64,000 bases of DNA from Eurosta solidaginis (Eukaryota; Arthropoda; Insecta; Diptera; Tephritidae). A program made the translations under genes and the position numbers. This document shows, piece by piece, positions 32,864 through 44,429 of the stretch; within the stretch, counting starts at the first letter, position 1; each line of letters opens with the position of its first letter. The notes beneath the pieces were generated by a model. It saw only the letters and a list, made by a program, of their open reading frames with translations. It had not been told where the DNA came from and did no database searches. The stretch is taken from contig NC_090323.1 in NCBI RefSeq assembly GCF_040869045.1, forward strand, positions 176,536,083 to 176,600,082, read 5' to 3'.

Positions 32864-35800
32864 CAAGTAAGGAAGGCTAAGTTCGGGTGTAACCGAACAT
32901 TACATACTCAGTTGAGAGCTATGGACACAAAATAAGGAAAATCACCATGTAGGAAAATGAACCTAGGGTAACCCTGGAATGTGGTTGTATGACATGTGTA
33001 TCAAATGGAAGGTATTAAAGAGTATTTTAAGAGAAAGTAGACCATAGTTCTATCGATGGACGCCATTTAGGGATATCGCCATAAAGATGGACCAGGGCTG
33101 ACTCTAGAATTTGTTTGTACGATATGGGAATCAAATGAAAGGTGTTACTGAGCATTTTAGAGGGAGTGGGCCTTAGCTCTATCGGTGGACGCCTTTTCGA
33201 GATATCGCCATTAAGGTGGGTCAGGGGTGACTCTAGAATGTGTGTGTACGATATGGGTATCAAATGAAAGGTGGTAATGAGTATATTAAAAGAGAATGGG
33301 CTTTAGTTCTATAGGTGAACGCCTTTTCGAGAAATCGCCCTAAAGGTGGACCAGGGGTGACTATAGAATATGTTTGTACGATATGGGTATCAAATGAAAG
33401 GCGTTAATGAGTATTTTAAAAGGGAGTGATCCTTAGTTCCATAGGTGGACGCCGTTTCGAGATATCGCCATAAAGGTGGACCAGGGGTGACTCTAGAATT
33501 TGTTTGTACGATATGGGAATCAAATGAAAGGTGTTACTGAGCATTTTAAGAGGGAGTGGGCCTTAGCTCTATCGGTGGACGCCTTTTCGAGATATCGCCA
33601 TTAAGGTGGGTCAGGGGTGACTCTAGAATGTGTGTGTACGATATGGGTATCAAATGAAAGGTGGTAATGAGTATATTAAAAGAGAATGGGCTTTAGTTCT
33701 ATAGGTGAACGCCTTTTCGAGAAATCGCCCTAAAGGTGGACCAGGGGTGACTATAGAATATGTTTGTACGATATGGGTATCAAATGAAAGGCGTCAATGA
33801 GTATTTTAAAAGGGAGTGATCCTTAGTTCCATAGGTGGACGCCGTTTCGAGATATCGCCATAAAGGTGGACCAGGGGTGACTCTAGAATTTGTTTGTACG
33901 ATATGGGAATCAAATGAAAGGTGTTACTGAGCATTTTAGAGGGAGTGGGCATTAGGTCTATAGGTGGACGCCTTTTAGAAATATCGCCATTAGGGTGGGC
34001 CAGGGGTGCGTGCGATATGGGTATCAAATGACAGGTGGTAATGAGTATATTAAAAGAGAATGGGCTTTAGTTCTATAGGTGAACGCCTTTTCGAGAAATC
34101 GGCCTAAAGGTGGACCAGGGGTGACTATAGAATATGTTTGTACGATATGGGTATCAAATGAAAGGCGTTAATGGGTATTTTAAAAGGGAGTGATTCTTAG
34201 TTCCATAGGTGGACGCCGTTTCGAGATATCGCCATAAAGGTGGACCAGGGGTGACTCTAGAATTTGTTTGTACGATATGGGAATCAAATGAAAGGTGTTA
34301 CTGAGCATTTTAGAGGGAGTGGGCATTAGGTCTATAGGTGGACGCCTTTTAGAAATATCGCCATTAGGGTGGGCCAGGGGTGCGTGCGATATGGGTATCA
34401 AATGAAAGGTGGTAATGAGTATTTTAAAAGGGAGTAATCCTTAGTTCTATAGGTGGACGCCTTTTCGAGTTGTCACCATAAAGGTGGACCAAGGGTGACT
34501 CTAGAATGTTTGTACGATATGGGTATCAAATGAAAGGTGTTACTGAGCATTTTAAGAGGAAGTGGGCATTAGGTATATAGGTGGACGCCTTTTCGAGATA
34601 TCGCTATTAGGGTGGGCCAGGGGTGACTCTAGAATGTGTTTGTACGATATGGGTATCAAACGAAAGGTGTTACTGAGCATTTTAAGAGGGAGTGGGCATT
34701 AGGTCCATAGGTGGACGCCTTTTCGAGATATCGCCATTAGGGTGGGCCAGGGGTGACTCTAGAATGTGTTTGTACGATATGGGTATCAAATGAAAGGTGG
34801 TAATGAGTATTTTAAAGGGAGTAATCCTTAGTTCTATAGGTGGACGCCTTTTCTAGATACCGCCATAAAGGTGGACCAAGGGTGACTCTAGAATGTTTGT
34901 ACGATAGGAGTATCAAACGAAAGGTGTTACTGAGCATTTTAAGAGGGAGTGGGCATTAGGTCTATAGGTGGACGCCTTTTCGAGATATCGCCATTAGGGT
35001 GGGCCAGGGGTGACTCTAGAATGTGTTTGTACGATATGGATATCAAATTAAAGGTATTAATGAGGGTTTTAAAAGCGAGTGGCCCTTAGATGTATATGTG
35101 AAGGCGTTTTCGCGATATCGACCAAAATGTGGACCAGGGTGATCCAGAAAATCATCTGTCGGGTACTGCTAATTTATTTATATATGCAATACCACGGACA
35201 GTATTCCTGCCAAGATTCCAAGGGCTGTTGATTTCGCATTGTAGAACTTTTTCATTTTCTTCTACTTAATATGGTAGTTGTCACACCCATTTTACAAAGT
35301 TTTTTCTAAAGTTATATTTTGCGACAATAAACCAATCCAATTACCATGTTTCATCCCTTTTTTCGTATTTGGTATAGAATTATGGCATCTTTTTCATTTT
35401 TTTAGTCGGATTTCGGCCATTTTTTATACCAAGATAAAGTGAGTTCAGGTAAGTACGTGGACTAAGTTTAATAAAGATATATCGGTTTTTGCTCAAGTTA
35501 TCGTGTTAACGGCAGAGCGGAAGGACAGACGGTGGACTGTGTATAAAAACTGGGCGTGGCTTACACCGATTTCTCCCATTTTCACAGAAAACAGTTATCG
35601 TCATAGAAATTAAGAAGGATTGGGAAATTTTTGTTCGGCTTATGGCATTAAAAGTATTCTAGACAAACTAAATGAAAATGGGCGGAGCCACGCTCATTTT
35701 GAAATTTTCTTTTATGTTTGTACCTTGTTGCATCATATCATTACTGGACTTGAATTTTGACTTAATTTATTTATATACAGTAAAGATATTAAATTTTTTG

Positions 35801-36430
35801 TTAAAATTTGACTTTTAAAAAATTTTTTTTTAAAAAGTGGGCGTGTTCTTCATCCGATTTTGCTAATTTTTATTTAGCACATATATACTAATAGTAGTAA
35901 CGTTCCTGCAAAATTTCATAATGATATCTTCAACGACTGCCAAATTACAGCTTGCAAAACTTTTAAATTACCTTCTTGTAAAAGTTGGCGGTGCCACGCC
36001 CATTGTCCAAAATCTTACTAACTTTCTATTCTGCGTCATAACGTCAACCCATCTACCAAGTTTCATCGCTTTATCCGCCTTTGGCAATGAATTATCGCAT
36101 TTTTTCGATTTTTCGAAATTTTCGATATCGAAAAAGTGGGCGTGGTTATAGTCCGAAATCGTTCATTTTAAATAGCGATCTGAGATGAGTGCCCAGGAAT
36201 ATACGTGCCAAATTTCATAAAGATACCTCAAAATTTACTCAAGTTATCGTGTTAACGGGCAGACGGATGGACGGACGGACGGACGGACATGGCTCAATCA
36301 AATTTTTTTTCGATCCTGATGATTTTGATATATGGAAGTCTATATCTATCTCGATTCCTTTATACCTGTACAGCCACCCGTTATCCAATCAAAGTTAGTA
36401 TACTCTGTGAGCTCTGCTCAACTGAGTATA
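32864..36430 (-). mobile_element. R-family element copy D, complete
   Basis: 3,567 bp in reverse orientation: terminus CAAGTAAGGAAGGCTAAG with hairpin TTCGGGTGTAACCGAA (32882-32897) and subterminal ACTCAGTTGAGAGCT on the left; about 17 monomers; two body units (GTTAAC landmarks near 35507 and 36250); 5' terminus GCTCTGCTCAACTGAGTATA at 36430. Flanks read AATAAAAATAAA| and |AAAACTAG, that is, T-rich on the element strand at both ends, with no duplication. Frames such as 33806-34027 and 34180-34401 encode the same peptide only because the repeat is duplicated. Confidence 0.82.
32950..35060 (-). repeat. 128-bp minisatellite of R copy D with higher-order repeat
   Basis: Besides the 128-bp period there is a three-monomer superunit. 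GATATGGGAATCAAATGAAA recurs at 33121, 33510, 33900 and 34274, spaced 389, 390 and 374 bp. The last two superunits share the same internal deletion (CAGGGGTGCGTGCGATATGG), showing that it was copied after the deletion arose. Confidence 0.88.
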
Positions 36431-37029
36431 AAAACTAGATTGCAAATGAAATCTCGTTAAAGACTCTTTAAAAGCTGCGAAATATATTTGCAATATAATT
36501 TGCACTTAACTATGATGCCAAGGAACCATTTGCGTTTAACAAATTTTACACAAAGGACTAACAAGAACAACAATAAATACAAAAGCAACAAAAAAGATAA
36601 CAGGAACAACAGAAAATGAGTAATCGAAAAGAGTTGGTTTGGTAAATATGAGGCGAAAAATGTAGATAAAGTGGCAGAAGTTTAGCCATTTATCAGACAA
36701 TTTAGTGTAATCGTCAGGTGGTGGGGAAAAATTTGTTAGAGCACTTCTGCTAAGGCAGACAGCTAATTAAATATAGTTAAAACGCATGTTCAACTCAATT
36801 ATGCGCGAGTATTGTGTATGGGTAGGAATAGAATGTATGAAACTCATCAGTTGAACCTAAGCAGCCGGAAAATATGTTTAAATCAGTCTTTCTTCGTTTC
36901 TCTTATTAACGGTAAAGTACCCGTTTGATCTAACGAAGCAACAGTATTACAAGATAGCTGTTTTCCGCATCTCAACGCGCTATTGAAATGCTTGAGAAGC
37001 GAGTCTGTTGTTGCTCCCAAACAGAAATT
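36431..37029. other. Intergenic, no gene recognised
   Basis: A/T-rich; an interrupted CAA/ACA-rich stretch near 36560-36610 may be an old retroposon tail. Confidence 0.4.
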
Positions 37030-37305
37030 GCAAGTTGAGATAACCTCCGACGAGATCTTAGGCCGAGCTACCCTTCCAATTTGTGCCATGCTCCTTTCAA
37101 ATTTTCGACATCTGCTGAGATGAGATGAGATGAGTTTTCACCCAGAAGCTTTTCATGGTAGAAATACACTTGGGGTGATTGCCAAACACTTCCGATGGGC
37201 GGCCCTAATTAGAAAAATTTCTTTCTTATATAACCGGGAGATGAACCCAGTTCTCTCGGGGTGGTAAGCGGAGGACGCTATCACCACATCACGGTAGCCT
37301 ACCCA
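37030..37305 (-). mobile_element. SINE family S1, old diverged copy
   Basis: Reverse strand keeps a head remnant GTGATGTGGTGATAGCGTCC, a B-box-like GGGTTCATCTCCCGG, and AGTGTATTTCTACCATGAAA. A short ATGAG repeat (37118-37134) replaces part of the body, and the GTCCCGTCCGG segment is lost. Confidence 0.7.
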
Positions 37306-38237
37306 ACAGAAAAAATAAAAAAATCGAAAAAGCGGTCGCCTTGTCCGTCCTGAGGAATATCCTCAGCAATTAAGTGAAAGTTTATACCAACACTAAGAAA
37401 TTCCACCAATTCAATTATCCCTTGACCGCTTATAAGGAGGGTTTGGTAAAAGTACGAGGTATGCTCAGCCCATGCAGAAATTTTAGTAAAATTGGCGCGA
37501 TTTACCTACAGGATTCAAAGTATTAGCAGAACAAATTCGCATCAATCAAATGCTTCGGCTCTCTTATCCTTAAATTTTATCTGTCTAATTAACTTAACGT
37601 TACGCCACTCATCAAATATCTTTCTTACCTCATATCCTCTAACAAGCAAAATGCCCAATTTCGTTACACGAGAATTCAACACATGCCAATCAATCGTTCC
37701 GAAAAACAATAAATACCCGTTAATAAATCTAGAATAAAATTGTCTGATAACACCACCAATTAACACTTTTCGAAACACTGCAATGAAACCCTTTATTCCG
37801 TTTCATTAAATTTCCGCATATGTATGTATATGTACGTGTGTATATGTGTATTTAATTGAACAAATTCAATTTATTACTAAAGTTCAAAAAGCTTCTCACT
37901 CATGGCTATAAAAAATTTATATGTATGTATGTGTTCGAAAAGAACATTAATTGTCTGCTGACAATGAACTTTCTTAATTGCATTTTTGCTTCTGAATACT
38001 AAAAACATAAGAAAATTATCGATAATCTTAAGTTGAAATGAGTGCCTGTAAATATGCAAAGTCATCGTATGGCAAGTAGGGAAATCTATGTACGAGTAGA
38101 ATTTATACATTTTATAGCAGAAAACTTTTCCAAGGTGAGCACTCCAATTGAGGAGTATGCAGAAAATCTTCCAACCAAGTCATTTCAATCGATTTTTCAA
38201 GGTTCAATGGATTTGAATGTCTACCTTTTTCTTCTTC
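37306..38237. other. Intergenic, no gene recognised
   Basis: Overlapping chance frames on both strands at 37492-37778; neither shows a domain. Short GTATGTATAT microsatellite near 37820. Confidence 0.4.
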
Positions 38238-38400
38238 TTCTTCTTGTAGTGATACCAGCCCGACCATCGCGGGAACGTTTTGATATAACCACGTTGAATA
38301 CTAGAGTATTCCAACCCCTTTTTCCATGTGGAATTTGAGGTGGCTATCACGCCTGCTTAATAAAGAGGATTTACCCCGGATAGTGAGTTTGTATATTTTT
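38238..38400 (-). mobile_element. (CAA)n retroposon family S2, copy 4, short fragment
   Basis: Keeps CGTTCCCGCGATGGTCGGGC next to a (GAA)n tract that replaced the usual (CAA)n tail, then weak similarity through AAATTCCACATGGAAAAAGG and TCCGGGGTAAATCC. Confidence 0.6.
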
Positions 38401-38639
38401 TAGAGAAGATATGAGAAGAAGAGAAAACATTCCTTTGTAGATGTCATGCTCTGTCCGAAATATAAAGAGAATACGACCTCCTGACCATCCAGATACATAA
38501 GAAAACTCAATGACTCAAGCAACATTGCACTTCACCGATTTCGATGAGAAAACTGTTGTAAAGAAAAGATGTGAGGTATAGAGGAAAATATTTCACTGCA
38601 TGATCTGAACACTCTCTCTGCCGTTTCCACTTTCTATGT

Positions 38640-39840
38640 TAATACAAGAGCATGGGAGCCTTAACGAATAACTCCTGCAAGCATAATTATTTTTTCTATT
38701 CTCTTGCCATTTTCGCCCTACTTCTCGCCTTTCTCACTCTCTCACCTTCCGGCATCCCACCCTGCTCCCGATCTTTTCCTAAGTTTGGCTCTAACCTTAT
38801 TACAATTTTTGACACAATTTCCTCATACTTTTATAGTTCTAGCCAAATTCAATTTCATTATTTTCTCGTACTCCCCCATCTCATTTTTATCAGCACTTCG
38901 CCTCATCAAGTAGGTGCGATCACTTGCAAACGGTCATCAATATCCTCTAACGGAATATTGAGGAAAATTGCAGATTGGACCAAATATATATAGGTGTTAA
39001 AGACGTTGGTTTCACATTCCGATTGAAAATTGACATATGTTGCGTAGGGTTCAACAAACTACATTATCTAGATCGAAGTTACGGTATAGTGGCTCTGGTC
39101 TAGCTCGCAAGTCTGCTTTCTTCAACTAGGATTTGACATTGAAAACGTGGTTCACCGCTTATTTATCCGAGTGGGACTTTACCGAATCTTTGTGAATGTT
39201 TCCGAGGGCCTTTTGTGCTCTTCTGGCACAAACCGCTGTATTTTTTGTACACGATTTGGTCGTATGACTCAGAACATAACCTGGAAGACGAGGCAGTTGT
39301 CTGTTAGGATGATCAGGTTTTTGAGTACTCAACAGAAACTATTTGTTCAGCGCTCCCTTTCTCTTTTTATGGGCAGCATTCCCTCCGACTGTGTGAACGG
39401 TGTTCCGGCGACATTAAAAGACATCCCATTGCAGCACTGAGCGTTATGATTTTCTACTCCTCGCAACCTTTTCGTTTATCTTATACTCTTCATTTTGATT
39501 TGCTCTGCTACTGCTTCGCGATTTTGCTTCTTTTAACCCTTTCTCTTCCTCTCCGTCATACACTGTTTTCTTTTTACACTTTCATTCTACCCTCTACTCA
39601 CTATCCTTTTCCTAACCGTTCTCCATCCTGTACTTGTTCTCTCATTCCCTCCTTCGTTTTCGTTCACTCACTTCTACATTTTTTCGATCTGCTCCCCTCA
39701 TCCTTTTCCTCTTCGCGCTCCCCTACCTCTTCAGTATATTCTGTATTTTACTCTTTCCTTCCCATTTCCTCCATATATAGAACCACGATATCAGACATTG
39801 GATGTATACTTTCCTAATTTTTTCTTCACTCCTAAAAGTA
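38640..39840. repeat. Two pyrimidine-rich tracts with intervening unknown DNA
   Basis: 38690-38930 and 39450-39790 are C/T-rich on the top strand, resembling Helitron interiors. The 97-codon frame at 39147-39440 between them (FIRVGLYRIFVNVSEGLLCS) has no recognised domain. No Helitron ends were found, so this is only a compositional call. Confidence 0.4.
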
Positions 39841-41237
39841 CAAAACGCTCAGAGGGATAAAGAGTTAAGACTACTCCCGCAGTGGGCATGACTGTAAGAG
39901 GTGGCTAAAACCCACATACTCGACGGTAAATTTGCCGAAAAATTGGTATCAATGCAGGCAAAGTTCGGGGTGGTGCTGACACTGAATTGACAACCGACGC
40001 AACACTCTCCTGAACCCCGGAGCAGCATTTTTGCGGTAACAACAATTTCAACATAAAACTGATGAGAAATAGATCTATGGAGAGATGGCCACATTTTGAA
40101 AGCATATCAACGTGCAGGTAAATCAAAGTCCTGGGTGCTCAATTTCGGTAAATCAACGCACCCTGGGACCACAACTGGTTATAACAATGATATGTAGGTA
40201 CGTATAATTAGTAGTATTTGAAGATGTTGGGCTGGAGTTAATGGTGTTGCACATTTTCATGCGCTTTCTTTCATATTCCATGAATAACTTTTTGCGTTTC
40301 GAACCTACCGGGAACAAGTACGCAACAAAAACAATGCCCGCCTTTACCATAATAAATGATCAGCAAGCACATTGTTCATGCTGAACGATTGAAATTATCT
40401 TACACTGTCTTCACGCAGCATGGAGTTGAACGGTTCGAATGGAGATGTAATTCATTGGTAATGAATTGCCAAATGGACCATAAGCCAAATCAGGAGACAA
40501 TAAAGCTAGTGCAACGCTAAGGAAGGTAGAGATAATAAAACTTTTCATAAATGTGTAAAATAAGAAAAAGGAATATATCTTAAATATATAAGAAGTGAAC
40601 TCAACACTTTTCCAAAAAAACTTCTTGAGTGCGACTAGTGAGCTGGATAATCGTTCTATCAAAATGTGTAAGGAGCGTAGGTTTATGCACTTATTTTACT
40701 CCTTTTATTTTTGTTACTTTTTTCATGCACTGAAGGAGATGAAATTTATTTTTACAAGTGAAAACAAACGATAAGATTGAAAATCGATTAAATATGAAAA
40801 AAAACATTAAAAAGGAAGTATACGCTCTTTGTTCAATTTAAAACTCTTAAGATGAATACAAAATTATTATTTTATAGACAATTTGACCACAATGTTCAGA
40901 TAAGACAAAAGGTTAAGGGTTAGAATACTTATACCTGATGCGAGGCAGCTAATCATGCCACTATTCAATCCGAAGTATGGTCGAATATTTAACGTGTATT
41001 AAGCAATTTATCTTAAATGACTGGGAATTTTAACCATATTCTGAACTTCTGAATTGGCGCTTTGGGTCTGCTTTATCTACTTTACTTGTGCTAATACCGC
41101 GGCACAGTTTCACTGCATCTCCTCCGTTTTCGATTGCCTTAAGAGTAGCTATATTTGAAAAAGAATAACCAAGGTCTTTCACAAAAATATTCATAAAGTC
41201 GTAAAGTTAGATCGTTAAGATTTAGAGCTATCTTAAA
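39841..41237. other. Intergenic, no gene recognised
   Basis: A/T-rich DNA with short chance frames on the reverse strand. Confidence 0.4.
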
Positions 41238-42812
41238 CAAGTAAGGAAGGCTAAGTTCAGGTGTAACCGAACATTACATACTCAGTTGAGGGCTATGGAG
41301 ACAAAATAAGGGAAAATCACCATGTAGGCAAATGAACCTAGGGTAACCCTGGAATGTGTTTGTATGACATGGGCATCAAATGGAAGGTATTAAAGAGTAT
41401 TTAAAGAGGGAGTGGGCCTTAGTTTTATAGGTGGAGGCCATTTAGGGATATCGCCATAAAGGTGGACCAGGGCTGACTCCAGAATTTGTTTGTACGATAT
41501 GGGTATCAAATGAAAGGTGTTAATCAGTATTTTAAAAGGGAGTGGGCCTTAGTTTTATAGGTGGATCAGGGGTGACTCTAGAATGTGCTTGTACGACATT
41601 GGTATCAAATAAAAGGAATAAAGGGTTTTAAAAGGGAGTGGTGATAGTTGTATTTGTGAAGGCGTTTTCGAGATATCGACCAAAATGTGGACCAGGGTGA
41701 CCCAGAACATCATCTGTCGGGTATCGCTAATTTATTTATATATGTAGTACCACGAATAGTATTCTTGCCAAGATTCCAAGGGCTTTTGATTTCACCCTGC
41801 AGACATTTTTCATTTGCTTCTACCAATACAAAGTGAGTTCAGATAAGTACGTGAACTGAATTTAGTAAAGGTATGTCGATTTTTCCTCAATTTATCGTGT
41901 TAACGGCCAAGCGGAAGGACACACGGTCGACTGTGTTTAAAATCTGGGCGTAGCTTCAACCGATTTCGCCCTTTTTCACAGAAAACAGTTATCGTCCTAG
42001 AATCTAACCCCCTACCAAATTTCACAAGGATTGGTAAATTTTTTTCGTCTTATGGCATTAAAAGTATCCTAGACAAATGAAATGAAAAGGGGCGAAGCAA
42101 CGCCCATTTTCAAATTTTCTTTTAAATTTGTATTTTGTTGCACTATATCATTACTGGTGTTGAATGTTAACATAATTTACTTTTATACTGTAAAGATATA
42201 AAACTTTTTGTTAAAATTTGATTTAAAAAAAAAATTTTTTTAAGTGGGCGTGGTCGTCATCCGATTTCGCTAATTTTTATTTAGCATACATATAGTAATA
42301 AGAGTAACGTGTCTACCAAATTTCACATGATATCTTCAACGACTGCCAAATTACAGCTTGCAAAACTTTTAAATTACCTTCTTTTAAAAGTGGGCGGTCC
42401 CACGCCCATTGTCCAAAATTTTACTAATTTTCTATTCTGCGTCATAAGTTCAACTCACCTACAACGTTTCGTTGCTTTATCCGTCTTTGGTAATGAATTA
42501 TCGCACTTTTTCGGTTTTTCGAAATTTTTGATATCGAAAAAGTGGGCTTGGTTGTATTCCGATTTAGTCCATTTTAAATAGCGATCTGAGACAAGCGCCC
42601 AGCAACCTACATGCCAAATTTCATCAAGGTACCTCAAAATTTACTCAAGTTATCGTGTTAAGAGACGGACATGGCTCAATAAAATTTTGTTTCGATACTG
42701 ATGATTTTGATATATGGAAGTCTATATCTATCTCGATTCCTTTATACCTGTACAAATAACCGTTATCCAATCAAAGTTAATATAGTCTGTGAGCTCTGCT
42801 GAACTGAGTGTA
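41238..42812 (-). mobile_element. R-family element copy E, complete but short array
   Basis: 1,575 bp, reverse orientation. Left terminus CAAGTAAGGAAGGCTAAG with hairpin TTCAGGTGTAACCGAA (41256-41271, one stem mismatch); only about 2.5 monomers (41330-41650); two body units, the inner one shortened by a deletion after 41835; 5' terminus CTCTGCTGAACTGAGTGTA. T-rich flanks on the element strand (TTTAAG after, TCTTTCTTTT before). Confidence 0.82.
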
Positions 42813-43226
42813 AAAAGAAAGACATGACAACGAACTTTGTGCATTCAAGGTGCTTATTTTCGTAAGCCTGCTGGGAAGCTCCAATAAAGGAAAGTAAAAA
42901 ACTAAAAGGCGAAAGTTCAGACAAGAGTCTTCAAAATGATGAAAAGCATTCTAACCGCCGTATTATTTTAGAATTTTCATAGCCAAGCACATAGCCTTCG
43001 CTTTGGAGTAGCCCACTGATTCCTCCCATTCCGTTTCGAATATTTCGCGATCGAAACGAGGCTAGGCTGAGGTCCCCAAGCTCATCCTAATGCCTAGAGC
43101 TGCTTCCTAAACTATATTTACGTTCATCGCTAGATATTAATTTTGACAGGACTCGTAGCACGTCCGCTGACGAAGTGGTAACTTTTCTTTCCATTGACGG
43201 GTGGTCTTTGATCTAGGGTTAGCGTC
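42813..43226. other. Intergenic, no gene recognised
   Basis: Spacer; no repeat or frame that I recognise. Confidence 0.35.
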
Positions 43227-43846
43227 GAAATTCTGTATGTACAAAATTCTAAAAATAAAATTCTGCTTTTTAAAATTCTGCTTTTTTAAAATTCTGCTTT
43301 CTAAAATTCTGCTTTCAAAATTCTGTATTACAAAATTCTGTATTAAAATATAATGTTAACAATGTTAAAGAGGTCATGTAATTATTTTGAAAAAGTGCGC
43401 CATGCACAGTAATTCTGCGTAGAACACCTTCCAGCAATGGCGGCCTTCGGTCGCGCTTACAAAAAATAACCCTAGGCTACGCCATGCCAAGTCCAGTTGT
43501 GTGGTATAACCGTGGATACCGCCACGGTGATGTCCTTCTGCGTAGTATACCCTTATGCGTAGGCGGCCTTCGGCCGCACTTTAAAAAAATAACCCTTAGC
43601 TGGTCCAACACGGGCTACGCCATGACATGATTCCGGAATTTTGAGTTCCAGAATTAAACATGCAGAATTTTGAAAAAGCAAAATTTTAGAAAGCAGAATT
43701 TTAAAAATCAGAATTTTAGAAAGCAGAATTTAAGAAAGCAGAATTTTAAAAAACAGAATTTAAAAAAGCAGAATTTTTTTCAAGCAGAATTTTTTTGCAA
43801 TTTACAGAATTTTGTCACCCAAAATTTTGTAATACAGAATAATGAC
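43227..43846. mobile_element. Foldback-like element with short tandem repeats in its arms
   Basis: Left arm (43227-43346) is six to eight copies of AAAATTCTGCTTTT or AAAATTCTGTATTA; right arm (43660-43846) is about ten copies of the inverse, AGCAGAATTTTAAAAA. The outermost copies also mirror each other (GTATTACAAAATTC and its inverse). The centre contains two diverged direct repeats, GGCGGCCTTCGGTCGCGC (43440) and GGCGGCCTTCGGCCGCAC (43563), each followed by an A-run, ATAACCC and CTACGCCATG. The lysine/asparagine/glutamine-rich frame 43670-43951 just translates the repeat. Confidence 0.7.
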
Positions 43847-43969
43847 ACGCTCCCTTTGACCTATCTCATCAGTTTTTCCACGCTATCTATACCTCTTCCG
43901 CCGATCCCGCCCTGTCAGCTGCCCTTCACTTCGACACCCATTGTATCATAAGTCTTCCGTTGTGGTGCC

Positions 43970-44425
43970 GAGCTCATTTGCCGCTGCAATCTCTTGCCCA
44001 CTGCCATCATTTGGGACTCGTTCACTTTGCCTTCCTGCATATTTTGCGTTTCATCTAGGAACTGGTTTCTGCTCCCCAGTACCTTCCAAGCATATGAGTA
44101 TTGATTTTAATACTTACATGATAACGATGAGGTAAAATGTCTCTGCGTTGTCCACCTATCTTGAAGCTGTCTTCCCTTGTTGCTTCTCGCCGCACCCGGC
44201 CTGCCCGTCCATCTACTGCCGTTTGTCCCACACTTATCATCTCCCAAGGCTCCCGTTGGGATGACGTAATGGCTACCACCGCTGAAAGATCCCCTTCTGC
44301 TGCAATTTCTTGTCCGATTGCCACTACTCCGATTTCGAATGTCCTCATTCGCGTTTTTTCTGAGGACTGGTTTCAGGTACACATCACCGTCCTGTCAGCT
44401 GAGTATTGATTGCAATACTGCTCTT
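43970..44425. repeat. Diverged tandem duplication, ~300-320 bp apart
   Basis: GCCGCTGCAATCTCTTGCCC (43980) resembles TCTGCTGCAATTTCTTGTCC (44296), and AACTGGTTTCTGCTCCCCAG...GAGTATTGATTTTAATACT (44061-44116) resembles GACTGGTTTCAGGTACAC...GAGTATTGATTGCAATACT (44362-44418). Overlapping frames on both strands (44055-44409) are open through it but I recognise no protein. It is more GC-rich than its surroundings, so it may be an old coding remnant. Confidence 0.5.
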
Positions 44426-44429
44426 TGCT

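Noticed and set aside
33027..34401. Reverse-strand frames encoding repeated peptides with ISKRRPPI-like segments
   Set aside because: They translate the 128-bp minisatellite of R copy D; the period is not a multiple of three, frames break every few units, and identical peptides reflect DNA duplication, not coding.
37492..37778. Possible host gene with overlapping frames on both strands
   Set aside because: Neither peptide shows a domain, and codon content looks like the surrounding A/T-rich DNA.
39446..39817. 123-codon hydrophobic frame
   Set aside because: Same pyrimidine-rich artefact; no domain, no start context, overlapping Helitron-like composition.
43670..43951. 93-codon frame rich in Lys, Gln, Asn and Phe (KQNF repeats)
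   Set aside because: A direct translation of the AGCAGAATTTT tandem repeat in the right arm of the foldback element.
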